Source: Elusimicrobia bacterium UBA6262 (GTDB lineage Bacteria; CAYTYR01; UBA6262). Taken from it: 11,902 nucleotides of DNA. Location of the stretch: the NCBI GenBank assembly GCA_002441095.1, contig DJVG01000007.1, positions 4,875 to 16,776 on the forward strand. Direction: 5' to 3'. Shown here piece after piece: positions 1 through 6,146 of this stretch (position 1 is its first letter; each line of letters opens with the position of its first letter). The position numbers and the translations under genes were made by a program. The notes beneath the pieces were generated by a model. It had not been told where the DNA came from. It saw only the letters and a program-made list of their open reading frames with translations, and made no database searches.

Positions 1-1538
1 TGCACGTCGCGCACTTCAAAACCGGCGCGTTTCCGGTTCAGGCCGCCAGGTCCGAGAGCGCTCAAACGCCGCTTGTGAGTCAATTCAGACAGCGGATTGG
101 TCTGGTCCATGAATTGGGACAACTGGCTGGAACCATAGAATTTCCTGATCACGGCCACGATAGGCGACGTATTGATCAGGTCGCGGGGAGTAATATTTTC
201 CAGGTCCTTGATGTTCATTTTCTCCCGGACCAGCCGTTCCATATGGGATAGGCCAATACGGATCTGGTTTTCCAGTAGTTCCCCGACTGAACGGATACGG
301 CGGTTGCCTAAATGGTCAATATCATCAATAATTCTCCGGGCGATGATCTTGCCATGGCTGTCTTTCAATTCAGAAATACCGTTATTCAGGTCAATGACAT
401 ATTTGATCGTTTCAATGATATCCTGTACCGTCAGCGTGCGTTTGGTATCAGCGATATCCAGGTGCAATTTTTTATTCAGCTTATAGCGTCCGACTTTACC
501 CAGGTCATACTTCTTGGGATTGGTAAAGAGCAGTTCCTGCAGGTAATTCTGGGCCATTTCGGTCCCGAGAAAATCAAAGGGGCGCAGTTTTTTGAAAATT
601 TCCATATTGGGATCGTGGTTGGCTTTGAACGGGTCTTTTTTGATCGTATTGAGAATGGTTACATTATTGACCTGAGGATCGATCTTGACGATCTTGACTT
701 TGTCTACTTTCTCTTTCAACAAGAGATCATAAAGTTCTTTGGTGATGTCTTTCGCGGCATCAAGCAGTATCTCGCCGGTCTTGGGATTAACCACATCGCT
801 GGCCAGGTAACTGCCGATCAACCGGTCTCGGCTTTCCTGGGAATCCCGGACCTTGATCTCTTCATTGGTGTAGAACAGGTTGAGGATCTTTTCATCAGTT
901 TCATAGCCCAGGACCCGCAGGAACATAGTGACCGGAAATTTGCGTTTTTTATTGATCCGCACAAAAAGAGCATTGTTGATGTCAAATTCAAACTCCACCC
1001 AGGCTCCGCGGTACGGAATGACACGGGCAGTGTAAAGTTTCTTACCGTAAGAAGAGATCGCATTATTCTCATCTTCTTCAAAGATCACGCCGGGTGACCG
1101 GTGCAGCTGGCTCACTACGACCCGCTGTGCGCCGTTGATGATGAAGGACCCGGTGGTCGTCATGAGCGGCAGTTCGCAGATAAAAATCTCCTGCTCGGTC
1201 ACTTCCCTGACTTTATTCCTGGCTTCGGCATCTTTGATAATGAGGCGGATCTTCGCCTTGAGCGGTGAAGCATAGGTCATATCCTTTTCGATACACTCAT
1301 CTTCATTATACAGCGGGGTATCCAGGATATAATTAACATATTCTAACGACAAAGTTCCCGTCGAGTTAGCGATCGGGAAAATGTCCTTAAAGGCCGCCTG
1401 GAGTCCGTGGTATTTCCTTTTCTCCGGAGCAGCGTTCTGCTGCAGGAACTCAGCATATGATTTCTTCTGTATTTCCAATAGATCAGGGAGATCCATTATT
1501 GAGGGAATGCGGGCAAAATTCAACTTCTTTTTGCTCAT
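1..1538 (-). CDS. rpoB: RNA polymerase beta subunit, N-terminal 512 codons (partial)
   Basis: This is the first part of the catalytic beta subunit of RNA polymerase; the gene continues past position 1. Translation from the ATG at 1536-1538 begins MSKKKLNFARIP and runs open for 512 codons. It has beta-family stretches such as TTGSFIINGAQRVVVSQLHR and FVRINKKRKFPVTMFLR. A GAGGT ribosome-binding site sits 6 nt upstream of the ATG. The rifampicin-binding region is just inside the window (SSQLSQFMDQ, THKRRLSALGPGG). The residues matching E. coli D516, H526 and S531 are D478, H488 and S493, the drug-sensitive state. The gene follows rplL after 132 bp, the usual order. Identification is certain; only the 3' part is missing. 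Confidence 0.98.
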   Translation of the reverse strand, partial: MSKKKLNFARIPSIMDLPDLLEIQKKSYAEFLQQNAAPEKRKYHGLQAAFKDIFPIANSTGTLSLEYVNYILDTPLYNEDECIEKDMTYASPLKAKIRLIIKDAEARNKVREVTEQEIFICELPLMTTTGSFIINGAQRVVVSQLHRSPGVIFEEDENNAISSYGKKLYTARVIPYRGAWVEFEFDINNALFVRINKKRKFPVTMFLRVLGYETDEKILNLFYTNEEIKVRDSQESRDRLIGSYLASDVVNPKTGEILLDAAKDITKELYDLLLKEKVDKVKIVKIDPQVNNVTILNTIKKDPFKANHDPNMEIFKKLRPFDFLGTEMAQNYLQELLFTNPKKYDLGKVGRYKLNKKLHLDIADTKRTLTVQDIIETIKYVIDLNNGISELKDSHGKIIARRIIDDIDHLGNRRIRSVGELLENQIRIGLSHMERLVREKMNIKDLENITPRDLINTSPIVAVIRKFYGSSQLSQFMDQTNPLSELTHKRRLSALGPGGLNRKRAGFEVRDV

Positions 1539-1577
1539 TTGAACCTCATACTTTCGTTAAAAAAACATGTTTATTAT

Positions 1578-1665
1578 AAAAAGTTTAACTCTCTGCTTAA
1601 AAAAGAGTAGAGAGAGAAACTTTTTACCTATATATTAGCTAACTGCGGTAACGTTGAGGTAAAAA
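1578..1665 (-). promoter_or_regulatory. Alternative stem-loops in the rplL-rpoB spacer
   Basis: The 132-bp spacer holds two competing inverted repeats. One pairs AAAAAGTTT plus CTCTCT (1578-1586, 1589-1594) with AGAGAG plus AAACTTTTT (1611-1616, 1617-1625). The other pairs GGTAAAAA (1658-1665) with TTTTTACC (1621-1628). Both use 1621-1625, so only one can form. On the transcript the rpoB-proximal stem is followed by an A/T-rich stretch with no long uridine run. In E. coli this spacer carries a partial attenuator and an RNase III site. A similar role in lowering rpoB output relative to rplJL is inferred from position and folding only. Confidence 0.55.
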
Positions 1666-1670
1666 TTAGC

Positions 1671-2048
1671 TTATTTAAGCTCAGCAGTGGCGCCGGCTTC
1701 TTCCAGTTTTTTCTTCATTTCATTGGCTTGTTCTTTCGTCAAGCCTTCCTTCACTGGTTTGGGTACGCCTTCTACCAGGTCCTTGGCTTCTTTCAAGCCC
1801 AGGGCGGTCAGCTCTCTGACCACTTTGATGACGCCGATCTTGTTGGCGCCAAATCCGGTCAACATGACGGTGAAGTCAGTTTTTTCTTCAACTGCGGCGG
1901 CAGCTCCCGGCACACCGGCAGCGGCAACTGCTACTGGAGCAGCGCTTACGCCGAATTTGTCTTCCAACGCCTTGACTAGCTCGCTTAATTCCAGCACGCT
2001 CATTTTCTCGATAGACTCAATCATTTGATCTTTGGTTATGGCAGTCAT
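1671..2048 (-). CDS. rplL: Ribosomal protein bL12 (L7/L12)
   Basis: This is the stalk protein of the large ribosomal subunit. It dimerises, binds L10 through its N-terminus and recruits translation GTPases through its C-terminal domain. The 125-residue product has the expected three parts: an N-terminal dimerisation helix region (about 1-33), an Ala/Val/Pro-rich flexible hinge (about 34-55) and the C-terminal domain (about 56-125) with KTDFTVMLTGFGANKIGVIK and the conserved GLKEAKDLVEGVPKPVKEG. The ATG at 2046-2048 is chosen because AAGGAGGTG lies just upstream. A reading extended to 2075 adds nine residues with no family support. The gene starts 35 bp after rplJ ends, so the two are cotranscribed. 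Confidence 0.97.
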   Translation of the reverse strand: MTAITKDQMIESIEKMSVLELSELVKALEDKFGVSAAPVAVAAAGVPGAAAAVEEKTDFTVMLTGFGANKIGVIKVVRELTALGLKEAKDLVEGVPKPVKEGLTKEQANEMKKKLEEAGATAELK

Positions 2049-2083
2049 GTACTGCACCTCCTTATTATATCCCATCCCGGGGA

Positions 2084-2617
2084 TTATGCGCTTGTTTGCG
2101 CTTTATTTTTACTGATGCCATCCAGCACGGTTACCAGCTTTTGCAGGGGTCCGTTCAGGACATAAACCAGGTTAGCATACGGCGCCTGCAGTCTGGATAC
2201 GAGCATGGACAACAATACCTGCCGGTTAGGCAGACTGGCCAACGATTTTAACTCTTTCTCATTCACCACCTTTTTTTCAATTAATCCTGCTTTGACTTTT
2301 AACTTCTCATGGTCCTTTTTGAAATCCATAATAACCTTGGCCGGGCCAATAGGATCCCCATAAACAAAACAAACCGCGGTCGGACCCGTCAGGGTGTCAT
2401 CGATCGCGGTATAGTCTGTATCTTTGCTGGCAATATGCAGCAACGTATTCTGGATAATATGGTATTCGCAGGAAACTTTTCTCAATTTACTTCTCAAGTC
2501 ATTGAGATCCCCCACGTTCAACCCCTGGTATTCAGTGACAATAACCCCAGTCGCTTTCTGGAGCTTGTCTTTCAGGCTATTCATTACTTCTTTTTTAACT
2601 TGTTTTGTTTTTGGCAT
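2084..2617 (-). CDS. rplJ: Ribosomal protein uL10
   Basis: L10 anchors L7/L12 dimers to the L11/23S rRNA base of the ribosomal stalk. The 177-residue product has normal family length. Its N-terminal domain contains VIVTEYQGLNVGDLNDLRSK and the following IIQNTLLHIA. The C-terminal helix that binds L12 dimers is about residues 135-170 (NRQVLLSMLVSRLQAPYANL and onward). The start ATG at 2615-2617 is preceded by AAGGATG about 7 nt away. The gene has its own promoter (2771-2799) and a structured leader with a terminator-like hairpin. This fits autoregulation by the L10-L12 complex, which is known in other bacteria and inferred here. Confidence 0.97.
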   Translation of the reverse strand: MPKTKQVKKEVMNSLKDKLQKATGVIVTEYQGLNVGDLNDLRSKLRKVSCEYHIIQNTLLHIASKDTDYTAIDDTLTGPTAVCFVYGDPIGPAKVIMDFKKDHEKLKVKAGLIEKKVVNEKELKSLASLPNRQVLLSMLVSRLQAPYANLVYVLNGPLQKLVTVLDGISKNKAQTSA

Positions 2618-2642
2618 TTTTTCATCCTTATCTTATAAAAAG

Positions 2643-2678
2643 AAAAAAACTTCACACCGAACCGATGGAAGTTTTTTT
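2643..2678 (-). terminator. Intrinsic terminator-like hairpin (attenuator) just before rplJ
   Basis: AAAAAAACTTC (2643-2653) and GAAGTTTTTTT (2668-2678) are perfect 11-bp inverted repeats. Inside them CATC and GGTG can pair around a GGTTC loop. On the minus strand the stem is followed by a U-rich tract running to about 2635, the layout of a rho-independent terminator. It lies downstream of the rplJ promoter and only about 20 nt before the rplJ start, so full termination would silence rplJL-rpoB. It is therefore more likely a conditional attenuator than an operon end. The repeat is symmetric, so plus-strand activity is also possible. Confidence 0.65.
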
Positions 2679-2721
2679 GTGTTGACTTCTCTGTCTCGGC
2701 AGGCTCTTAGCAAAAGAATTA

Positions 2722-2745
2722 ATCCCGATCAGAAAGCATCGGGAT
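2722..2745 (-). repeat. 8-bp hairpin inside the rplJ leader
   Basis: ATCCCGAT (2722-2729) and ATCGGGAT (2738-2745) form a perfect 8-bp stem with an 8-nt loop. It lies about 20-40 nt after the predicted transcription start and is flanked by AGCAAGG and CTTTTGCT, which can pair to lengthen the helix. It may be part of the L10-binding leader. It could also be a dispersed palindrome, as other small palindromes occur in this window. Confidence 0.6.
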
Positions 2746-2770
2746 ACCTTGCTTCTTAGACTATGTATAC

Positions 2771-2799
2771 ATAATATCAGATGTTTCAAATATTGTCAA
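2771..2799 (-). promoter_or_regulatory. Sigma-70-type promoter of rplJL-rpoB
   Basis: On the minus strand a perfect -35 TTGACA (2794-2799) is followed by a 17-bp spacer and -10 TATTAT (2771-2776). Just upstream is GTTAAAAAAAA, an A-tract like an UP element, expected for a strongly expressed ribosomal unit. The same upstream and -35 arrangement occurs before secE. Predicted start is near 2764. The promoter lies between rplA and rplJ, so rplJL-rpoB need not depend on readthrough from rplKA. Confidence 0.85.
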
Positions 2800-2824
2800 G
2801 TATTTTTTTTAACAAAAACGATTC

Positions 2825-2846
2825 TCCGCCAATAAGACGCGGCGGA
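2825..2846 (-). terminator. Weak terminator after rplA
   Basis: TCCGCC and GGCGGA (2841-2846 and 2825-2830) form a 6-bp G+C-rich stem with a 10-nt loop, starting 18 bp after the rplA stop. A run of five T follows about eight bases later on the minus strand, ahead of the rplJ promoter. The gap before the T run makes it weaker than a textbook terminator, so partial readthrough into rplJ is plausible. Confidence 0.4.
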
Positions 2847-2863
2847 CGCAGCGCAGATTAAAA

Positions 2864-3568
2864 CTACTTACTTAATGAGTTCAGGACTTGGGTGGAGTCG
2901 AGTTTGATCCCGGGGCCCATCGTTGAACAAAGGGACATGGATTTAATGTAATGCCCTTTAGCCGTTGCCGGCTTGGCCTTAACTACCGCCTCGATCAAAG
3001 CCTTGGCGTTCTCTTCCAGCTGGTTAGCGGCAAAGCTGACCTTACCCACAATACTATGGATCACTGCTGACGCATCGGCGCGGTATTCCACTTTGCCCTT
3101 CTTAATTTCTCCTACTGCCTTGCCCACTTCAAAGGTGACGGTGCCGACTTTAGGATTAGGCATCAAGCCTTTTGGTCCCAATACCTTACCAACTTTGGAC
3201 AGGTCCTTCATGACATCCGGGGTCGCTACGATCACATCAAAATCCAACCAGCCCCCGGCAATTTTCTCGATCATATCTTCAGCGCCGACAAAATCTGCCT
3301 TGGCGTTTTCCGCTTCTTTGATTTTCTCACCTTTGGCCACTACCAGCACCCTTTTGCTTTTACCGGTACCATGAGGCATAACCACCGCGCCCCGGATAGA
3401 TTGTTCAGCTTGTTTTGGATCAATACCCAGGCATACGGTCAGTTCTACAGTCTCATCAAATTTAGCCGTGGCCGTCTGCTTGACCAGTTCGCAAGCATCT
3501 TTTAAAGTATAGATCTTGTTGCGGTCAACCAGCTTGGCTACATTAGTATATTTCTTACCATGACTCAT
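2864..3568 (-). CDS. rplA: Ribosomal protein uL1
   Basis: L1 forms the mobile stalk near the ribosomal E site and in many bacteria represses its own operon by binding mRNA. The 234-residue length is normal for bacterial L1. Recognisable stretches are VVMPHGTGKSKRVLVVAKGE, the middle domain around GGWLDFDVIVATPDVM, the hallmark LGPKGLMPNPKVGTVT and the C-terminal SMSLCSTMGPGIKLD. The ATG at 3566-3568 has AGGAGG just upstream. It follows rplK after a long 183-bp spacer with a perfect hairpin and a repeat array; rplK and rplA are usually much closer. It ends before a weak terminator and the rplJ promoter. Confidence 0.97.
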   Translation of the reverse strand: MSHGKKYTNVAKLVDRNKIYTLKDACELVKQTATAKFDETVELTVCLGIDPKQAEQSIRGAVVMPHGTGKSKRVLVVAKGEKIKEAENAKADFVGAEDMIEKIAGGWLDFDVIVATPDVMKDLSKVGKVLGPKGLMPNPKVGTVTFEVGKAVGEIKKGKVEYRADASAVIHSIVGKVSFAANQLEENAKALIEAVVKAKPATAKGHYIKSMSLCSTMGPGIKLDSTQVLNSLSK

Positions 3569-3592
3569 TTTCTTCCTCCTGGTGGTAGTAGC

Positions 3593-3612
3593 GGTCCGAT
3601 GGACATCGGACC
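3593..3612 (-). repeat. Perfect 9-bp hairpin before the rplA ribosome-binding site
   Basis: GGTCCGATG (3593-3601) and CATCGGACC (3604-3612) are exact inverted repeats separated by two bases. The element ends about 25 nt before the rplA start, close to the AGGAGG site. It could regulate rplA translation or mRNA processing. It could also be a dispersed palindrome; its sequence is unlike the repeats beside it. Confidence 0.7.
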
Positions 3613-3636
3613 TCCCACGATTTAAAAAACGTTACG

Positions 3637-3747
3637 TGTTGTCGAGTTTCGAGTTACGAGTTTTGAAACTATATATATTGTAAAGCTTTTAATCTATAAC
3701 CCGTAAACTCGCACTGCCGAAAGGCAGGGAACTCGCAACTCGGAACT
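3637..3747. repeat. Inverted array of GAGTT words with a hairpin insert, rplK-rplA spacer
   Basis: The left arm (3637-3668) repeats GAGTT/GAGTTT words, as in CGAGTTTCGAGTTACGAG. The right arm (about 3703-3747) carries the complementary AACTC words. The right arm is split by a hairpin core, CTGCCGAAAGGCAGGG at 3714-3729, flanked by exact 8-bp direct repeats AACTCGCA (3706-3713 and 3730-3737). The core resembles the one inserted in wecB at 10334-10353. It is part of the spacer-array pattern seen across the window. Confidence 0.75.
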
Positions 3748-3751
3748 GTTT

Positions 3752-4177
3752 TTACTCGATTTCAATACCCATGGACTTGGCTGTGCCTTCGACCATATGA
3801 ATGGCCCCTTCCAGATCCTTGGCATTCAAGTCAACCATTTTCTGGTTGGCGATCTCCTTTACTTTCTCTTTGGAAACCTTGCCGATCTTTTTACGGTTCG
3901 GTTCTCCGCTGGCTACGGCGATCCCGGCTGCTTTCTTTAATAATATGGCTACCGGAGGCACTTTAGTTATAAAAGTAAAACTGCGGTCTTCAAAAACCGT
4001 AATGATCACCGGAATAATTATGCCTTGTTCCTGGTTAGCTGTTTTAGCATTGAACTGCTTGCAAAATTCCATTATATTTACGCCTTGCTGGCCTAATGCC
4101 GGTCCAACCGGAGGAGCCGGGTTAGCTGCTCCTGCGGGAATCTGTAATTTAACGATTGCTTTTACTTTCTTAGCCAT
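3752..4177 (-). CDS. rplK: Ribosomal protein uL11
   Basis: L11 binds the GTPase-associated region of 23S rRNA at the stalk base, where it is involved in factor binding and the stringent response. At 141 residues it has the standard length. The N-terminal domain has the family signature LQIPAGAANPAPPVGPALGQ, including the proline-rich loop that lines the thiopeptide-binding cleft. The C-terminal rRNA-binding domain ends in DLEGAIHMVEGTAKSMGIEI. The ATG at 4175-4177 is preceded by AGGAG. The spacer from nusG is 107 bp, most of it a four-copy repeat that may be regulatory. Confidence 0.98.
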   Translation of the reverse strand: MAKKVKAIVKLQIPAGAANPAPPVGPALGQQGVNIMEFCKQFNAKTANQEQGIIIPVIITVFEDRSFTFITKVPPVAILLKKAAGIAVASGEPNRKKIGKVSKEKVKEIANQKMVDLNAKDLEGAIHMVEGTAKSMGIEIE

Positions 4178-4199
4178 TGCGAAACTCCTATTTTAAGAT

Positions 4200-4277
4200 G
4201 ATTACGGTGATAATTAAAAGATTACAGTGATAGAGCAAATAAAATCACCGTAATCGCCTTTCAGAATCACTGTAATC
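4200..4277. repeat. Four 12-bp repeats in interleaved complementary order, nusG-rplK spacer
   Basis: The spacer holds GATTACGGTGAT (4200-4211), GATTACAGTGAT (4220-4231), ATCACCGTAATC (4244-4255) and ATCACTGTAATC (4266-4277). The first is the exact complement of the third and the second of the fourth, so the two perfect pairings are interleaved, as in a pseudoknot. In the rplK transcript the two middle copies can instead pair with one G-U wobble, giving a simple nested hairpin. The arrangement lies in the leader of rplK within the secE transcript. A switch is possible but unproven. Confidence 0.8.
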
Positions 4278-4284
4278 CTACTTA

Positions 4285-4815
4285 CTATATTTTTTCTACT
4301 TGCAGGAAATCAAGCTCTACCGGTGTAGCGCGGCCAAAGATCGTGACCATGACTTTCAACTTGCCCCGCTCCATGTTCACTTCTTCCACAATTCCGGCAA
4401 AATTGGCAAACGGACCTTCAATGATACGCACATTTTCATTCTTATCAAACATGATCGCCGGTTTAGGCTTAGCAGTATGTTCCCGGTTGCTCAGGTCAAG
4501 TATTTTGTTGATCTCTTCTTCTGGTAAGGGAACCGGGGTAGTACCACCTAAAAATCCGGTAATACCCGGGGTGGTGCGGATCACCCCCCATAATTGCTCG
4601 TCCATTTCCATTTCTACCAATACATACCCGGGAAAAAATTTGCGGGTATAGACTTTTTTCTTATTGTTTTTGATCTCTACGACTTCTTCCGTAGGAACCA
4701 GGACATTGAAAATTTTATCAGTCAGGTTTTTGGTAGCCACCAGTTTGAGTAAATTCTCTTTGACCCGGTCTTCATGCCCTGTATAGGTGTGCAGTACATA
4801 CCAGCGCTTTGCCAT
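4285..4815 (-). CDS. nusG: Transcription elongation factor NusG
   Basis: NusG binds the RNA polymerase clamp, modulates pausing and links transcription to Rho or the ribosome. The 176-residue product begins AKRWYVLHTYTGHEDRVKEN, the standard start of the N-terminal NGN domain. It continues through FFPGYVLVEMEMDEQLWGVI and TPGITGFLGG, and ends with a KOW domain (about 120-176) around GPFANFAGIVEEVNMERGKL. No insertion between the domains is evident from the length. The start is 18 bp after secE and is preceded by purine-rich AAAGG copies. Cotranscription with secE is clear from the spacing. Confidence 0.98.
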   Translation of the reverse strand: MAKRWYVLHTYTGHEDRVKENLLKLVATKNLTDKIFNVLVPTEEVVEIKNNKKKVYTRKFFPGYVLVEMEMDEQLWGVIRTTPGITGFLGGTTPVPLPEEEINKILDLSNREHTAKPKPAIMFDKNENVRIIEGPFANFAGIVEEVNMERGKLKVMVTIFGRATPVELDFLQVEKI

Positions 4816-4833
4816 TATCTTTAACCTTTACCT

Positions 4834-5031
4834 TTACATAATCAGGCCAAACAACCTGGAAAGCACAAAATCAACCAGCCCAATAAACACTGAAATAACC
4901 AGTATCGCAAAAATAACTACCACCGTAGCCCCAATAAATTCCTGCTTTGAGGGCCACGATACTTTTTTGCCTTCAGCCGCTACTTCTCTGAAGAATTGCT
5001 TTACTTTTTCCAGAATCTGCTTAGCATTCAT
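4834..5031 (-). CDS. secE: Preprotein translocase subunit SecE
   Basis: SecE clamps the SecY channel in the inner membrane and is essential for protein export. The 65-residue product is the short, single-span form common outside Enterobacteria. It has an amphipathic cytoplasmic helix (about 1-22, FFREVAAEGKKVSWPSKQE), the conserved VSWPSKQE motif at 24-31 and one membrane segment at about 34-56. It starts at the ATG at 5029-5031, about 35 bp downstream of the predicted promoter -10 box, with only a weak GGAT ribosome-binding site. It is the first gene of the secE-nusG-rplKA unit. The rpmG and tRNA-Trp genes that often precede secE are absent. Confidence 0.95.
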   Translation of the reverse strand: MNAKQILEKVKQFFREVAAEGKKVSWPSKQEFIGATVVVIFAILVISVFIGLVDFVLSRLFGLIM

Positions 5032-5066
5032 AGTTAATCCATATTTTTAATTAATACAATCCAATA

Positions 5067-5095
5067 TATATATAGTATAGTGAAATATTTGTCAA
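5067..5095 (-). promoter_or_regulatory. Sigma-70-type promoter of secE-nusG-rplKA
   Basis: On the minus strand TTGACA (5090-5095) is followed by 17 bp and TATATA (5067-5072), within an alternating TA tract that allows slightly different -10 registers. Directly upstream is GTTAAAAAAAA then two bases then C, the same layout as before the rplJ promoter. The region also matches the rplJ promoter just after the -35 (TTGACAA then TATTT). The predicted leader is only about 30 nt. Confidence 0.8.
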
Positions 5096-5110
5096 GCGTT
5101 TTTTTTAACA

Positions 5111-5190
5111 AAGTGAAAAGTGAGAAGTTATAAGTTGTAAGTTAAGGTATTTCACCTAAATTTAACACTTAACACTTTTAACTTATAACT
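5111..5190. repeat. Inverted array of AAGTT/AAGTG words before the secE promoter
   Basis: The left arm (5111-5145) contains AAGTGAAAAGTGAGAAG followed by TTATAAGTTGTAAGTTAAG. The right arm (5161-5190) holds complementary words such as TTAACACTT and AACTTATAACT. AGTTATAAG against CTTATAACT is an exact match. A GGT/ACC pair around 5146-5156 closes the apex. It lies between the end of the secreted-protein gene and the secE promoter, so it could act as a terminator or insulator, but no function is shown. Confidence 0.75.
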
Positions 5191-5202
5191 GCTATTGCTT
5201 TT

Positions 5203-5997
5203 TTAAAGCTTAAAACGGAGAGAGAGGGCGTAAGCTGAATCGCCGCCGATCGTATTATATTCAAGTCCCAGCCGGAAAAACGGGACCGGTGATACTTCCA
5301 CACCAGCCAGGAAGCGGGTCTCACTACTATCTTTATCCCAGGACTTATTGAGGTTCAGGGAATTTATCCTATAGGTAGCTTCGGTACTGAACTGTTCCTG
5401 GCCAATGCCGACATAGGGCGTAAAGATAAGCAGTTCTTTCTGCACGACAGCTTTCACGCCCATATTATGAGCTTTAATAACGGCCTGGGCATCATCATTA
5501 TCCTGGCCAAATTTGATATCAGAAACCTGGTTATACGTGAAACTGACACTCACGCCAGGGGTACTGATGCTGTCATTCAGCAGCCCGACTCTCAGTTCTC
5601 CTCCGGTCACAGTCACGGTATTTTCCGGACCGGCGGTAATAGCTCCCAGTCTCGCGCCGATAGCCAGCGATCCGATACCGCTGACCGCAGGCAGGGAAAA
5701 TCCCCCAAACAAGCCAAGACGGACGGTAGCAAAAACTGTCGGAAAATAGGTACTCTTGGATTCGCCGGTATTAATATCTTCATAATTAACTTTATAGGCG
5801 GCTACTCCGGTACCGAGGGTAAAATTCGGCAAACCGGGAAGCGGCTCGCCGCCTACCAGGCCGGTGGAAACAACTCCATTTAACGGCTTGTTAATGACAT
5901 CAAGCAAGTTTAATACACCTTGCTCTGTAGGCGCCGCTGAAACGATCTGCACCGTTAACAATAATATTGTTCCAGTTATGAATAACAGTATCTTCAT
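5203..5997 (-). CDS. Secreted beta-rich protein, probable outer membrane barrel
   Basis: No named family was recognised. The 264-residue product starts with a clear Sec signal peptide, MKILLFITGTILLLTVQIVS, with likely cleavage near A21/A22. The mature part is rich in Gly, Ser and Thr and has many alternating hydrophobic/polar strands, as in LAIGARLGAI, GVSVSFTYNQV, FLAGVEVSPVPFFRLGLEY and the final YALSLRFKL. This pattern suits an outer membrane beta-barrel, although the last residue is Leu rather than the usual Phe. The ATG at 5995-5997 is preferred because GGAGGA lies just before it. An ATG 12 nt upstream (6007-6009) sits over that site. The gene stands alone between two inverted repeat arrays. 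Confidence 0.75.
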   Translation of the reverse strand: MKILLFITGTILLLTVQIVSAAPTEQGVLNLLDVINKPLNGVVSTGLVGGEPLPGLPNFTLGTGVAAYKVNYEDINTGESKSTYFPTVFATVRLGLFGGFSLPAVSGIGSLAIGARLGAITAGPENTVTVTGGELRVGLLNDSISTPGVSVSFTYNQVSDIKFGQDNDDAQAVIKAHNMGVKAVVQKELLIFTPYVGIGQEQFSTEATYRINSLNLNKSWDKDSSETRFLAGVEVSPVPFFRLGLEYNTIGGDSAYALSLRFKL

Positions 5998-6020
5998 ATT
6001 CTCCTCCATTTTTACTATTC

Positions 6021-6142
6021 GGTTATCAGAATATCAGGGTATCAGGTGGTGGGTATCAGGTTACCAGAAAATCAGGTAAGTACCTGCTATCCTGATGTCC
6101 TGATATTCTTCCTCCTGGTCCCCTGATTACCTGATATCCGTT
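6021..6142. repeat. Inverted array of ATCAGG words, DUF3467 to secreted-protein spacer
   Basis: The left half (6021-6078) repeats ATCAGG-like words (GGTTATCAGAATATCAGGG and onward). The right half (6081-6142) repeats the complement CCTGAT (ATCCTGATGTCCTGATATTC and onward). The two halves meet at a perfect 6-bp hairpin, CAGGTA (6073-6078) and TACCTG (6081-6086), with a two-base loop. The whole spacer is thus one imperfect 120-bp palindrome. Its word differs from those in the neighbouring spacers. Confidence 0.8.
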
Positions 6143-6146
6143 ATTT

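Larger units (their letters stand above)
2618..2764 (-). promoter_or_regulatory. Structured 5' leader of rplJL-rpoB (candidate L10 leader)
   Basis: About 147 nt separate the predicted start of transcription (near 2764) from rplJ. Within it an outer helix (AGCAAGG against CTTTTGCT) encloses an 8-bp hairpin at 2722-2745, and a terminator-like hairpin lies at 2643-2678. The pentamer GAAGT at 2685-2689 (minus-strand reading) can pair with ACTTC at 2668-2672 and so compete with the terminator stem. This resembles L10 leaders that respond to L10-L12 binding. I did not verify the Rfam consensus (RF00557), so the regulator is an inference. Confidence 0.6.

Noticed and set aside
312..1097. 261-codon plus-strand open frame opposite rpoB
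   Set aside because: It lies antisense to clearly conserved rpoB coding sequence and shows no family features, so it is a shadow frame.
5032..5202. tRNA-Trp or rpmG gene before secE
   Set aside because: No cloverleaf or L33-like frame is visible; the spacer is fully accounted for by the promoter and repeat array.
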